Below are positions 57,001 through 64,000 of a stretch of 64,000 nt of DNA, one piece after another. Under the pieces are notes generated by a model that saw nothing but the letters and a program-made list of their open reading frames with translations, was not told the origin of the DNA and ran no database searches. The first letter of the stretch is position 1, and every line of letters begins with the position of its first letter. The DNA is taken from positions 372,001-436,000 of the forward strand of contig VRMN01000005.1 of NCBI GenBank assembly GCA_008690995.1, in the 5' to 3' direction. The stretch comes from Porphyridium purpureum (lineage: Eukaryota; Rhodophyta; Bangiophyceae; Porphyridiales; Porphyridiaceae). A program made the position numbers and the translations under genes.

Positions 57001-57566
57001 GGCCCGCCCGGGCCCGGAAATACGTGCACCGCCGCGGAAGCCGCTGGGTGGGGACTTTGATGCAAGTTGAGAAACTTGCGCAGAAATTGGAGAGGGTCAA
57101 AATCCGCACCCTCGAAATCCTCAAGATTGAACACCAGTTGCCGACTGGTCTGATGCTGACTCGATGCGCTGTGTGCCTTGACACTTACCCCTGCGCGTCC
57201 TAGAGCCGGCCCGCCTGCATGATTCAAATCGTTCGAAGGACCAGAGGCCTTTGCTTTGCGCGCAGACGCGCCGCCAGCACGTGTAGGCTGCGAGGCCGAG
57301 TCTGACACAAAGCCGGCATCCTCCTCGTCGCGTGCCTGAAACCGCGTGAGCGGCACTCTACTCTGCAGCCTCGCGCTCATTCCGCCGCCCGAGTTCGCAG
57401 CCGACCTACTCCCCGCCGCATACGGGTACGCACCACCGCTAGCCGCCGCCGCGGTCGCCGCGATGCCATATTCCGCAGCACCGCCAGCAGCACCTCTCCT
57501 TCGCTCCCCCTTGCCCACGCGAGACGGCTCGTACGCAAACGCCTCTTCGCTGTACCGCCGCTCCAT
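54060..57566 (-). CDS. exocyst subunit Sec10-like (EXOC5)
   Basis: The protein has 1168 residues, mostly helical, with a disordered N-terminal 130 residues rich in Ala, Gly and Arg. FNLEDFEGADFDPLQFLRKFLN parallels the start of the Sec10 core (x-D-D-F-x-G-D-F-x-F/P). Further coil segments (ENLNKVCVQAAREKSSLAFLTAATQVSLSRAELRASSSIEALRCVIEP, then ELALDVLNILTESEHDLTLCRAALLVQKLR) follow the order of plant SEC10. Sec10 is one of eight exocyst subunits tethering secretory vesicles at the plasma membrane. Long insertions (Ser/Pro-rich, residues 175-230) make it larger than the usual 750-850 residues. Another CATCHR-family tether is the main alternative. ATG 57566 starts the frame; the sense-strand leader is almost pure purine. 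Confidence 0.6.
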   Translation of the reverse strand: MERRYSEEAFAYEPSRVGKGERRRGAAGGAAEYGIAATAAAASGGAYPYAAGSRSAANSGGGMSARLQSRVPLTRFQARDEEDAGFVSDSASQPTRAGGASARKAKASGPSNDLNHAGGPALGRAGVSVKAHSASSQHQTSRQLVFNLEDFEGADFDPLQFLRKFLNLHQSPHPAASAAVHVFPGPGGPQFGRGQSTGSSTTPRHSNPRTPISEPRSMEKSMDALLRGFSRSGSRKETFMQEDMLDDVSIQQSLESIELPLFKLLEEAKYLERVARENLNKVCVQAAREKSSLAFLTAATQVSLSRAELRASSSIEALRCVIEPVEATARDKDALELALDVLNILTESEHDLTLCRAALLVQKLRTVLVVSLRGGSVSNSSSDAESGSERSRGLEKALLRVDAWAHELKSALPEWFLDSYDDLSLDEEERMMRQRECVQASMILEGEQALYEKYLSRIPMLQEPPRTFSLLSMIGSNTSDAQITNALREVCGDIVFTVENELSFIKQVFIANPEDIVELLSRSLMERHLVGFCSSVVSTFRSEISRMSCSTSWNGELTRRYLNRVAELRITFEATRNDLTALAGSEEIILKIDNVDAMFRSSSVDLTECAELETRWLHEEAEMVYKMSMVTTMAAGGVLKKQHTRRASGSYSNYSDLLASSSTVAPAREQQAAGSAGVSLDFALPLSNPTGISSGIREKIECVEATRRVLSAVVDSLFRAGDIGLAPRDALRLCICVTDVFLSSCSNMLKAVIGMLPSSPSSARNSEVWAEGRSPVKLFARTLAQIFDSYRLMLEFFALHLSTTGLLLPEYCLRVLHKLREDMKPNEVAAQRAAMLCAQAIAARVKRIISTGLSSPPFQKQHSGSDAHALEDDPTHASSAPYLTLSEIAALASGLGSIQDDARAGSEGAGFPGPSEHFQRASAFLADQIEIISAELQGVNHSFVVTAVAVAVRDAVLEAWRSMKKRSISCASARQVVSDVVHLVGLGFDHLDARANFDVLLQAALLFLCDPADLWAMLARYPLRLMPGALLAELITLRADAHASQVLQVCTALRASDLTETTSGGSQFRQKIDVSAISMVRSSSTVAALPTSVSVSNRSKRWLGSRAGSHDWATASVQDLKSRSATDVLASLDPRRTPKTRSSERLPEFHGSPLRASAVSFLQPSDST

Positions 57567-58401
57567 CCCACACGCTCAACCCAACCGCCATACAATCACC
57601 ATCCCCATCCCCATCCCCATCAACAAGCCCTCTCTCCCTCCCTCCTTCCCCCTTCCCTCTTCACCACTTCGACTTGCCCCGCCAACCCTGCACCTTTCCC
57701 TCACCACCACTGTACGCACTGTACACGAACCTCCACCGTACTTCGACGCGTTACCCTAATCCCTGACCCTCGCCGAGTACAGTTCACACACGACGTTTCA
57801 TCGCTCCCCCCAATCGAGTTTTCCTTTTTTTTTTGAAACGGTTGAAACGGTCCCTACGCCGTTATGTTTCTAGTATACGAATAATAGACGCTGGTGGTCG
57901 TGTGTGTGGCGGGTTAACTCATAGGGGGGTCTGAAATCGGTGTGAGCCAGTTTGCGTTTTTTTGGTCTAAAGAAGGTTTTTGGAGGGGGTTTGGAGGGTT
58001 TTTTGGGGAAGGGGGTTTGGGGGTGAGTCGGAACGGTGCGTGGGATCTCTAGTGAAAAGGGGTTTGGTTCAGAAGGAAAAGTGGAAATGATAAGAGGGGC
58101 GTGGCGAACGTTTGGGTTGAAACGCGGGAGTGCGGTGAGTGGGATGTTGTGTAACGGGGCAGGGTGCAGACGGTGTGAGGGGTGTGTGCGCACGCAGACG
58201 GACGTGCGATAGATGCACTGGGAGTCCGTCATGCGGCGGATGTGCTCGATGCTGCGCGCCCGTGGGACAGAAAAAGGGAGTGCAGGACGAGCGCTGCGGG
58301 AGTGGCGGACGACGCGAACACAGTGAACGGCTCGCACTGCGACGACACAGGCAGTGCGGGTCGGTGCGTGTGGCCGGCGCTGCGCACTGCGCGCAGCAAG
58401 C
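57567..58401. promoter_or_regulatory. divergent promoter of Sec10-like and disordered-protein genes
   Basis: About 835 bases. The + strand from 57567 to 57690 is C/T-rich, giving a purine leader for Sec10. CTGTAC or GTACAG-type elements occur at 57709-57726 (two in a row) and 57775-57783. A run of T residues follows near 57823-57834. A G/T-rich tract (57955-58025) with GGGTTT-like repeats lies on the + side. No convincing gene is seen. Confidence 0.5.
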
Positions 58402-59880
58402 ATGGATCAGTACTACAAGAAGCGCAAGGTGGCTGCGCCGTCCGGCCAAGCGGCGGGCGCGGCGCTGAGTTCGGAGCGTCGCAAGGAAAAGGGTCACGCG
58501 CCGCAAGACCAGCACAGTGCGGACCAGTCGCAGAAAAGCAAGGACTCGTCGCGCGCTCTACAAGATCCGCAGCGATGGCCCGCTCGGCCGACGCTCGGCT
58601 CGTATCACGCGCCTCCGCCGCGACGTCTGATTCCGCCACGCCCAGCTAGCGCAGTCAGTGTGGGCTCAAAGGCGGGCAAGCGCAAGCGCTTTCGGAGGCG
58701 AGGGCCTGGGATTCTAGGAGCCGAGACTGACCTGCATCGTCGATTGTCTGGGCTGCTCACGAGCGACGGAATGGCCCGAATTGCACTGGTTCCGATCACC
58801 TCGCCGGGCAGTTCTACGGAAAGCAATTCGAGCGCCACCAAAAAAGAACGCGTCGCCGAGCAACAGAGACAAGAGCGCCAACTGAATGCCGAGCGTCGCG
58901 CTCAGAGACTGGAACCAGTGCTCGGATCACCACAGAGCGCGCGCACCGTGGCGGAAGCGATGGGCGATCTGTCTCCCAGCAAGAACGTACGGTTCCAGCG
59001 GCAGCTCGGTTTGGCACCGACTCCTCACTCGCCAGTGTCCACCAAAACGTCAGCAGAAGAAACGAAACGGCATGCTGAGCGAGCAGATGCGTTGCGACGG
59101 TACTTGAGCGACCCCAAAGTCATGCAGCTCTTGCGCGCGCCACCGCGGCTGGGCGCTATGCACCGAGCGGATAATCCGTCCAGCTCCGCCGTGAACAGGA
59201 GTCACATGTCAGACTCGTACACAGACGGAGCGACGAGCCTTCCGGCCGTACTGAGGCGGAGCGTACCGCCCCAAGTCTCGCCGCGAAGAGCTATGCGTAG
59301 GTATGTCAAGCAACACAAGAGACACTTGCCCGAGTCGTCTGGTGGCGTAGGCAGTCACGCGGGACATCAGAATGCCGCGATGGAGTATGTGATTGAGGAC
59401 CGCGCGGATAGGCATACACAAGAAGTCGTGGCACAGAGCTACGGCGGTTTCGAACTCTTGCTCGGGGCTGTGAACGCCGTGCAAAGCGCCGGCGTCAGCG
59501 CGGCACATACGGTGCTGCAGGCCGAGGCCACTGCGCCTGTGTCTGCCGCCATCGCAACTACGCCCGTGGTCCCTCCCGCCACCCCTAGTGCGCCAGACGA
59601 CCGTACTATATCTGTGCGTCCCCCAGCGTTCAGGCGGCTGGAATTTACACGTGAGGCTGAGGACTGGCCAGGCGACGCGCTACCGGAACGGCGACGGGGA
59701 GCAGCTCGCAGCAGACAAAGGACTACCCGATCGGCAGATGCTTCGGCGAATGTGTCTGCCATTCCCGCTCGAAGGAATCGACCGCCAGCACCAGCCTCTG
59801 CCGCATCGCGCCCGCCGCGCGGGGGCGCTGCTGCTGACGCTGACCCGACTCAGCTTTCAGACTCGACGCTGTCAGACTGA
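58402..59880 (+). CDS. basic, disordered nuclear protein of unknown function
   Basis: The protein has 492 residues and opens MDQYYKKRKVAAP. KKRKV is a classical monopartite nuclear localisation signal, and an N-terminal M-x-x-[FY]-[FY]-x-K-R-K start is reminiscent of degenerate PCNA-interacting peptides. The rest is low in hydrophobics, rich in Arg, Ser, Ala and Pro, with many SP and TP sites (LGSPQS, GDLSPSK, APTPHSP) suitable for proline-directed kinases. A basic patch KRKRFRRRG lies near residue 100. No globular domain is recognised. The tail ends with Asp/Ser repeats. A replication, chromatin or cell-cycle role is a guess from composition only. ATG 58402 was preferred; the frame continues 16 codons upstream to a non-ATG codon. 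Confidence 0.65.
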   Translation: MDQYYKKRKVAAPSGQAAGAALSSERRKEKGHAPQDQHSADQSQKSKDSSRALQDPQRWPARPTLGSYHAPPPRRLIPPRPASAVSVGSKAGKRKRFRRRGPGILGAETDLHRRLSGLLTSDGMARIALVPITSPGSSTESNSSATKKERVAEQQRQERQLNAERRAQRLEPVLGSPQSARTVAEAMGDLSPSKNVRFQRQLGLAPTPHSPVSTKTSAEETKRHAERADALRRYLSDPKVMQLLRAPPRLGAMHRADNPSSSAVNRSHMSDSYTDGATSLPAVLRRSVPPQVSPRRAMRRYVKQHKRHLPESSGGVGSHAGHQNAAMEYVIEDRADRHTQEVVAQSYGGFELLLGAVNAVQSAGVSAAHTVLQAEATAPVSAAIATTPVVPPATPSAPDDRTISVRPPAFRRLEFTREAEDWPGDALPERRRGAARSRQRTTRSADASANVSAIPARRNRPPAPASAASRPPRGGAAADADPTQLSDSTLSD

Positions 59881-60012
59881 AGGCCAAGCGGGTGGTCGCC
59901 ACTGGCGCTCACCTGCCAAATCATTATTACTAATTCAGTCTCCTGTATTAAAGAAGCCCGTGTTCCAACAGTCTGGCATCGCGGGAACGCGTTTAAGCGC
60001 CGAGCGCGAGTA

Positions 60013-62118
60013 ATGAACAAGATGTTTGGGCGTAGTGGATCGGCCATGGCGACACGACTTGCGCCGCGCTTTCTCGGCGCGCATCAGAGCATAATCGCTA
60101 CCTTGCGGCTACAAAGGCTCGTCCCTGGTTTGCTGAGAAACGCCAGCTCGACGACGAGCGAGTCGGCGGCGTCGTCCGCATTTGAGCAGGAGGACCGTGC
60201 GGAGGACGCCGACATCTGGCGCGTGCTGGTGATGGAGGAGCTGACGGCCAAGCGCGCAGCGAGATTAAAACAGCAGCAGCTGCAGCAAGCGAACGCGACG
60301 GTTACCGAGCAGCAGCAGCGGATTAGAAACTTTTGCATATTAGCACATGTAGACCACGGCAAAAGTACCCTGGCTGACCGGCTATTGCAAACCACCAAGG
60401 CCGTTAGGGAAGACGTGCTCGCCAGACAGGCACAGTTTTTGGATGACATGGACTTGGAACGCGAGCGAGGAATCACAATCAAGCTACGCTCGGCCCGTAT
60501 GAATTACACCGATCCCCGCACAGGCGAAGCGTTCATTCTCAACCTGATCGACACGCCCGGTCACGTTGATTTTGGGTACGAGGTCTCGCGCTCGTTGGCA
60601 GCGGTGGAAGGAGCGCTGCTCGTGGTGGACGCGTCGCAAGGAATCCAAGCCCAGACGCTGGCCAACGTGGACCTCGCGCTTAAAAACGGACTAGAAATCA
60701 TTCCAGTGCTCAACAAGATTGATTTGCCCGGGGCGCAGCCAGAAAAGGTGCTCCAGCAAATGGTTGATGTCATTGGCATTGATCCGACGCTGGCGGTGTT
60801 TGCGTCGGCGAAGCAGGGCGTCGGCATTGACGAAATCTTGAACCGAATCGTCGACTTTGTACCACCTCCAGGCGGCGCCGAGACCGCTCCCTTGCAGGCG
60901 CTTGTGTTTGACTCGTACTATGACGTATACCGGGGCGTAATTGCGCTGATCCGTGTGGTGAATGGCAAGGTCAGAAAGGGCGATCGCATCAAGATGATGT
61001 CCAACAACAAAGAGTATGTCGTTGATGCGGTGGGCTTGTTCACACCCGCGCAAGTGGAGATTTCTGGTGCCCTGGGAACCGGCGAAGTTGGCTTCTTGTC
61101 CGCAAACGTTAAGAGCGTCGGTGACGCGGCAGTGGGCGACACCATGACTACAGTCAACAATTCGGCGTCGTGTGCACTGCCTGGGTATCGCAAAAACAAA
61201 CCGGTTGTCTTTGCGAGTATGTTTCCGTGCGATTCGTCAGGCGATGGATTTGCCAACCTTCAGGTGGCGCTGTCCAAATTCACTTTGTCTGACTCGAGCC
61301 TGACCTTTGAGCCTATTTTTTCCAGTGCGCTAGGCAATGGATTTCGGTGCGGCTTTAATGGACTTCTGCACATGGACATTGTACAGGAGCGGCTAGACCG
61401 CGAGTTCGGAATGGATGTTCTCTTGTCCGCGCCCAACGTAGTGTACCGAGTGCGCACGCGCTCAGGGGATGAGCATATGATATCGAACCCGAGCGACATA
61501 GACCCGGCCGGCATCGCCGAGATTCAAGAACCCATGGCAAAAGTAGACATCATTGCTCCACAAGCGTACCAGGGAGCACTAGAAGACCTTGTGCGGAATC
61601 GACGAAGCACCATGATCGACTTGCAGTTTCTGGACGGTAACCGGATCCGCATGCTGTATCGGATGCCTTTGAGCGAAATCATCAGCGATTTTCATTCGAA
61701 TGTATTGGCTCGGACGAAGGGCTACGGTAGCATGGACTTTTGCATGGATGGCTATGAAGCGAGTGAGCTCGTGCGCGTTGACATTGCTTTGCAATCAAGC
61801 ATCATTGACGGCTTTGCATTTATTGAGCACGTTGATTTTGCCGCTTCGCGCGGCCGAGCGCTTGCGCAGCGCCTCAAGGACATTATTCCGAGGCACATGT
61901 TCAAAGTGGCCATCCAAGCCAAAATTGGGGCGAAAGTGATTGCTTCAGAGTCCATTGCGCCCTTTCGTAAAGACGTGACCGCAAAGTGCTACGGTGGTGA
62001 CATTACACGCAAGCAAAAGCTGCTGAAAAAGCAGGCCGCTGGCAAAAAGCGCATGAAACTCGTTGGTACCGTGTCGCTCCCTCAGGAAGCCTTCCGCAAG
62101 ATCATTGCCTCTGACTAG
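60013..62118 (+). CDS. GUF1: organellar translation factor LepA/EF4 (GUF1)
   Basis: The protein has 701 residues. An N-terminal segment of about 100 residues (ATRLAPRFLGAHQSIIATLRLQRLVPGLLR) looks like a mitochondrial or plastid presequence. G motifs follow: AHVDHGKST near residue 111, ERERGITIK, IDTPGHVDF, LNKIDLP and ASAKQG. The LepA-specific C-terminal domain ends with KDVTAKCYGGDITRKQKLLKKQAAGKKRMK, whose basic helix reaches the peptidyl-transferase centre. LepA back-translocates or remodels stalled ribosomes; the mitochondrial form is GUF1 and plastids have their own LepA. Which organelle this serves is uncertain; the presequence slightly favours mitochondria. ATG 60013 starts the frame. 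Confidence 0.93.
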   Translation: MNKMFGRSGSAMATRLAPRFLGAHQSIIATLRLQRLVPGLLRNASSTTSESAASSAFEQEDRAEDADIWRVLVMEELTAKRAARLKQQQLQQANATVTEQQQRIRNFCILAHVDHGKSTLADRLLQTTKAVREDVLARQAQFLDDMDLERERGITIKLRSARMNYTDPRTGEAFILNLIDTPGHVDFGYEVSRSLAAVEGALLVVDASQGIQAQTLANVDLALKNGLEIIPVLNKIDLPGAQPEKVLQQMVDVIGIDPTLAVFASAKQGVGIDEILNRIVDFVPPPGGAETAPLQALVFDSYYDVYRGVIALIRVVNGKVRKGDRIKMMSNNKEYVVDAVGLFTPAQVEISGALGTGEVGFLSANVKSVGDAAVGDTMTTVNNSASCALPGYRKNKPVVFASMFPCDSSGDGFANLQVALSKFTLSDSSLTFEPIFSSALGNGFRCGFNGLLHMDIVQERLDREFGMDVLLSAPNVVYRVRTRSGDEHMISNPSDIDPAGIAEIQEPMAKVDIIAPQAYQGALEDLVRNRRSTMIDLQFLDGNRIRMLYRMPLSEIISDFHSNVLARTKGYGSMDFCMDGYEASELVRVDIALQSSIIDGFAFIEHVDFAASRGRALAQRLKDIIPRHMFKVAIQAKIGAKVIASESIAPFRKDVTAKCYGGDITRKQKLLKKQAAGKKRMKLVGTVSLPQEAFRKIIASD

Positions 62119-62649
62119 TGTACTTTTGCGACGGCTCATGTTGGCTGTCGGAAGCGTCGCAATGTCGTGATTTTCTGGTTCCAAAAGTTCTAGTGCATCG
62201 AAACGGAATTTGTAGACAAAGGCCTAAGCTGGAGGCAGATGAGGGCGCGAACGCAGAAGATTCCGCAATATTTGCGGCCGATTTGTCATGCGCGAGCCAG
62301 CGGAAGACAAGTACGTGAAAAGATACCCCAACGGCCGATGGAAAGCGGGAGAATTTGGGAAGGCGATTCTGACGGAATTGCGTTTCGCAGCGAATGCATT
62401 TTTTGCGGGGTCATGTTTCCCCGAGGAACGAGTGTGAGAATCGTTGACGGAGAACGTGGAGTTGACGGCTATTAAAGCAGATGCGGCACGCGGACATGCG
62501 GAGGGCAACGACAGAAGGAGGGCGAAAGGGTTTAGGTGGGGAGATCAGGGGAGGGGAGGGGACGGGAAGGGAGAGGTGTGAGGATTGGTGCAAAAGGTGC
62601 GTGGAACGGGTTTGGAGCCACAGGAAGTTGGAACAGCCTCCCAGGAGGC
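62119..62649. promoter_or_regulatory. intergenic region with purine-rich leader
   Basis: About 530 bases between LepA and the last gene, on the same strand. From about 62500 to 62600 the + strand is almost pure purine (G-rich runs such as GGGGAGG). The first 380 bases hold no convincing frame. No TATA box is evident. Confidence 0.5.
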
Positions 62650-64000
62650 ATGGATCCTGAGAGAAATGGCTCACCGAGGGACGTACTAGTTATTGAAAAG
62701 CCTGCCCTGGGTCAGAATGTGGAACTTGGGCAAATGTACGATGCTCGCACAGGTCAAATCCTTGGAGGAATGTCGCTATGGGACATTCAGGTCGCCAATG
62801 AAATCCTGGAAACAAAGAATCACGAAGCTCCGAGATTTGAGGATGCAGATTTGTTCAACTACTCTTGCTCTATTGAGGAAGCGCGTGAGAAGGCTGGTCT
62901 CAACGCAGAGGATTGTCTGTTGCTGGATCTGGGACTGTTGAAAGCAAGAGGCTCCGCCACGCACGTTAGCATCACGAAGAAGAGCACGTATGAGGCAAGC
63001 GTTCATGCGACCTGCACCATCGTGCGACGCACGCGACGCATTCCCCAGAATGTACTGGCGAATTTGGATTATGGGGCCCATCTCAACAATCCCTTATGCA
63101 CACACTTTGTTGGAGAAGTCAGAGAGGGCGGTAGTGTGACATTCAGTTTTACGAAACGCTGCTCGTCCTCTATCGAGGTCGGCGAAGTATCTGGCGAGCT
63201 AGTCAAAAAACTGCAGTTGGCGATGAGTGGAGAGGCACGAGTTGGTGACAGGGAAAACGATTCGACAATTTTTGAGAACATTGACGTGTCGTGTAGTGGG
63301 GCTTTTACTGAGATTGTCAGCACTGTCGATGACGTGTGCAGAGTGGCGGCCACAATCCCGACAAAGCTGATTCAGCAAACGAATACATTGAGTTTCAGGT
63401 TGTTCCCTGTCGCGCTTCTTGACCCGAGCCTTAGTCGCGACATCCGCAAACTCGATACAGCACTTGTGAGAGATGCGGCAGCTGCACTTGAGGCTGGGAA
63501 GGAGGTGCGCCGCCGTCTTGAGGAACTAGCAAAGGAGAGTAGTATGGTGCACAAGCGATTTCCAGACATCAAAATGCAAGTCGAAAACTTGCACGGTGAA
63601 TTCACAAAGGCCGAGACAGAGTTTACAAGCAAAGTTTGCGGCCTTCTGCCGGAACTTCGAGATAATCGGTCCCCTCTTTTGTCGAAGTCGGGTGAACTGG
63701 AGCATGCCGTGGCTCTATACAAGCAGCGCACGTCGTATGCTGCGCAATTCATTGACGTGAAGGTCAAAGAGGCAAAGGTACTGCAAGCCACCGTCTCAGA
63801 GCTGCTCGACGATGGCTTTGAAAATCTCCTCGCAGACGGCACTGAGACGCTGTCTATGGTCGGTCCACAGACACTCATGCTCCTGTTGTCACTATGCTGT
63901 TCTGAAATCACTCGTACCACGCATCCCTTACAGAATCGCATGGCAAATGCACGAGTATCTGCTACTGTGTTGAATGGTGACTCTATTGAAAGCGATAGTA
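62650..64000 (+). CDS. protein with stonustoxin-type (SNTX) N-terminal, MACPF-superfamily domain (3' partial)
   Basis: The frame is open for 450 codons to the right edge. It begins MDPERNGSPRDVLVIEKPALGQNVELGQMYDARTGQILGGMSLWD. The segment A-L-G-x-x-x-x-L-G-x-x-Y-D-x-R-T...G-x-x-L-W-D is the signature at the start of SNTX-family proteins. A central IVSTVDDVCRVAATIPTKL and a helical second part (LAKESSMVHKRFPDIKMQVENL) follow the family order of MACPF-like domain, focal-adhesion-targeting-like helices and later domains. Homologues occur in fish, fungi and protists, mostly as large intracellular proteins of unknown role, so the name does not imply that this one is a toxin. It has no signal peptide. 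The rest of the gene lies outside the window. A strongly purine-rich leader precedes the ATG. Confidence 0.75.
   Translation, partial: MDPERNGSPRDVLVIEKPALGQNVELGQMYDARTGQILGGMSLWDIQVANEILETKNHEAPRFEDADLFNYSCSIEEAREKAGLNAEDCLLLDLGLLKARGSATHVSITKKSTYEASVHATCTIVRRTRRIPQNVLANLDYGAHLNNPLCTHFVGEVREGGSVTFSFTKRCSSSIEVGEVSGELVKKLQLAMSGEARVGDRENDSTIFENIDVSCSGAFTEIVSTVDDVCRVAATIPTKLIQQTNTLSFRLFPVALLDPSLSRDIRKLDTALVRDAAAALEAGKEVRRRLEELAKESSMVHKRFPDIKMQVENLHGEFTKAETEFTSKVCGLLPELRDNRSPLLSKSGELEHAVALYKQRTSYAAQFIDVKVKEAKVLQATVSELLDDGFENLLADGTETLSMVGPQTLMLLLSLCCSEITRTTHPLQNRMANARVSATVLNGDSIESDS

Noticed and set aside
57823-57836. T-rich run as a mobile-element tail
   Set aside because: There is no target-site duplication or element body next to it; it is a simple homopolymer in a promoter region.
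1-64000. Bacterial origin of the window
   Set aside because: Tightly packed single-frame genes look bacterial at first, but uL2/uL16 of eukaryotic type, TFIIA-gamma, SNARE, SEL1L and PEX6 rule it out. Alternative start codons are therefore not accepted.

Overview
The window is nuclear DNA from a eukaryote with a compact genome and few introns. Nearly every convincing gene is one uninterrupted frame, and gaps are often only tens to hundreds of bases. Cytosolic ribosomal proteins uL2 and uL16, Golgi SNARE, ARL5, exocyst and ERAD components, TFIIA-gamma and peroxin-6 make it clearly eukaryotic. A fused isochorismate synthase/MenD enzyme and several proteins with transit-peptide-like N-termini point to a plastid. 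An Na+/K+-ATPase-like pump in a plastid-bearing, intron-poor, GC-rich genome fits a unicellular red alga of the Porphyridium type. That placement is an inference; no marker gene fixes the species.

Layout. 0-9.7 kb: end of a GT2-like membrane glycosyltransferase, a mitochondrial PDK/BCKDK-type kinase, ARL5, uL2, an unresolved weakly coding stretch (4.6-7.3 kb), a plastid-type membrane protein and a GNAT. 9.8-20 kb: uL16, PEX6, a TFIIIC-like propeller protein, mannose-6-phosphate isomerase and a membrane-anchored methyltransferase behind an unusual palindromic promoter. 21-29 kb: TFIIA-gamma, a WDR54-like protein, a TruB-like protein without the usual catalytic Asp, GOS28, a PP6 SAPS subunit and a COX14-like protein. 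29.9-42.3 kb: MenF-MenD fusion, an unknown helical protein, SEL1L/HRD3, a RING-H2 ligase, a C-terminal-only MLH3-like endonuclease and a PGAP4-like glycosyltransferase. 42.3-44.4 kb is almost gene-free. 44.4-48 kb: OCIA-like protein, Maf, glutaredoxin and Nudix hydrolase. 49.4-64 kb: P-type IIC ATPase, EAF6, Sec10-like exocyst subunit, a basic disordered nuclear protein, LepA/GUF1 and a protein with the stonustoxin-type N-terminal domain that runs off the right edge.

Genes alternate between tight convergent pairs (stop codons 14, 38 and 64 bases apart) and divergent pairs sharing short promoters. There is no operon-like pathway cluster. Several genes serve secretion and the cell surface: GT2, ARL5, PMI, the methyltransferase, GOS28, SEL1L, PGAP4-like and Sec10. 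Two promoter-scale signals recur: purine-rich sense-strand leaders just before start codons, and GTACAG/CTGTAC elements that form nested palindromes upstream of the methyltransferase.

Starts were chosen at ATG; where an open frame began at GTG, CTG or TTG the first sensible in-frame ATG was taken. No tRNA, rRNA, CRISPR, transposon or virus-derived element was recognised.
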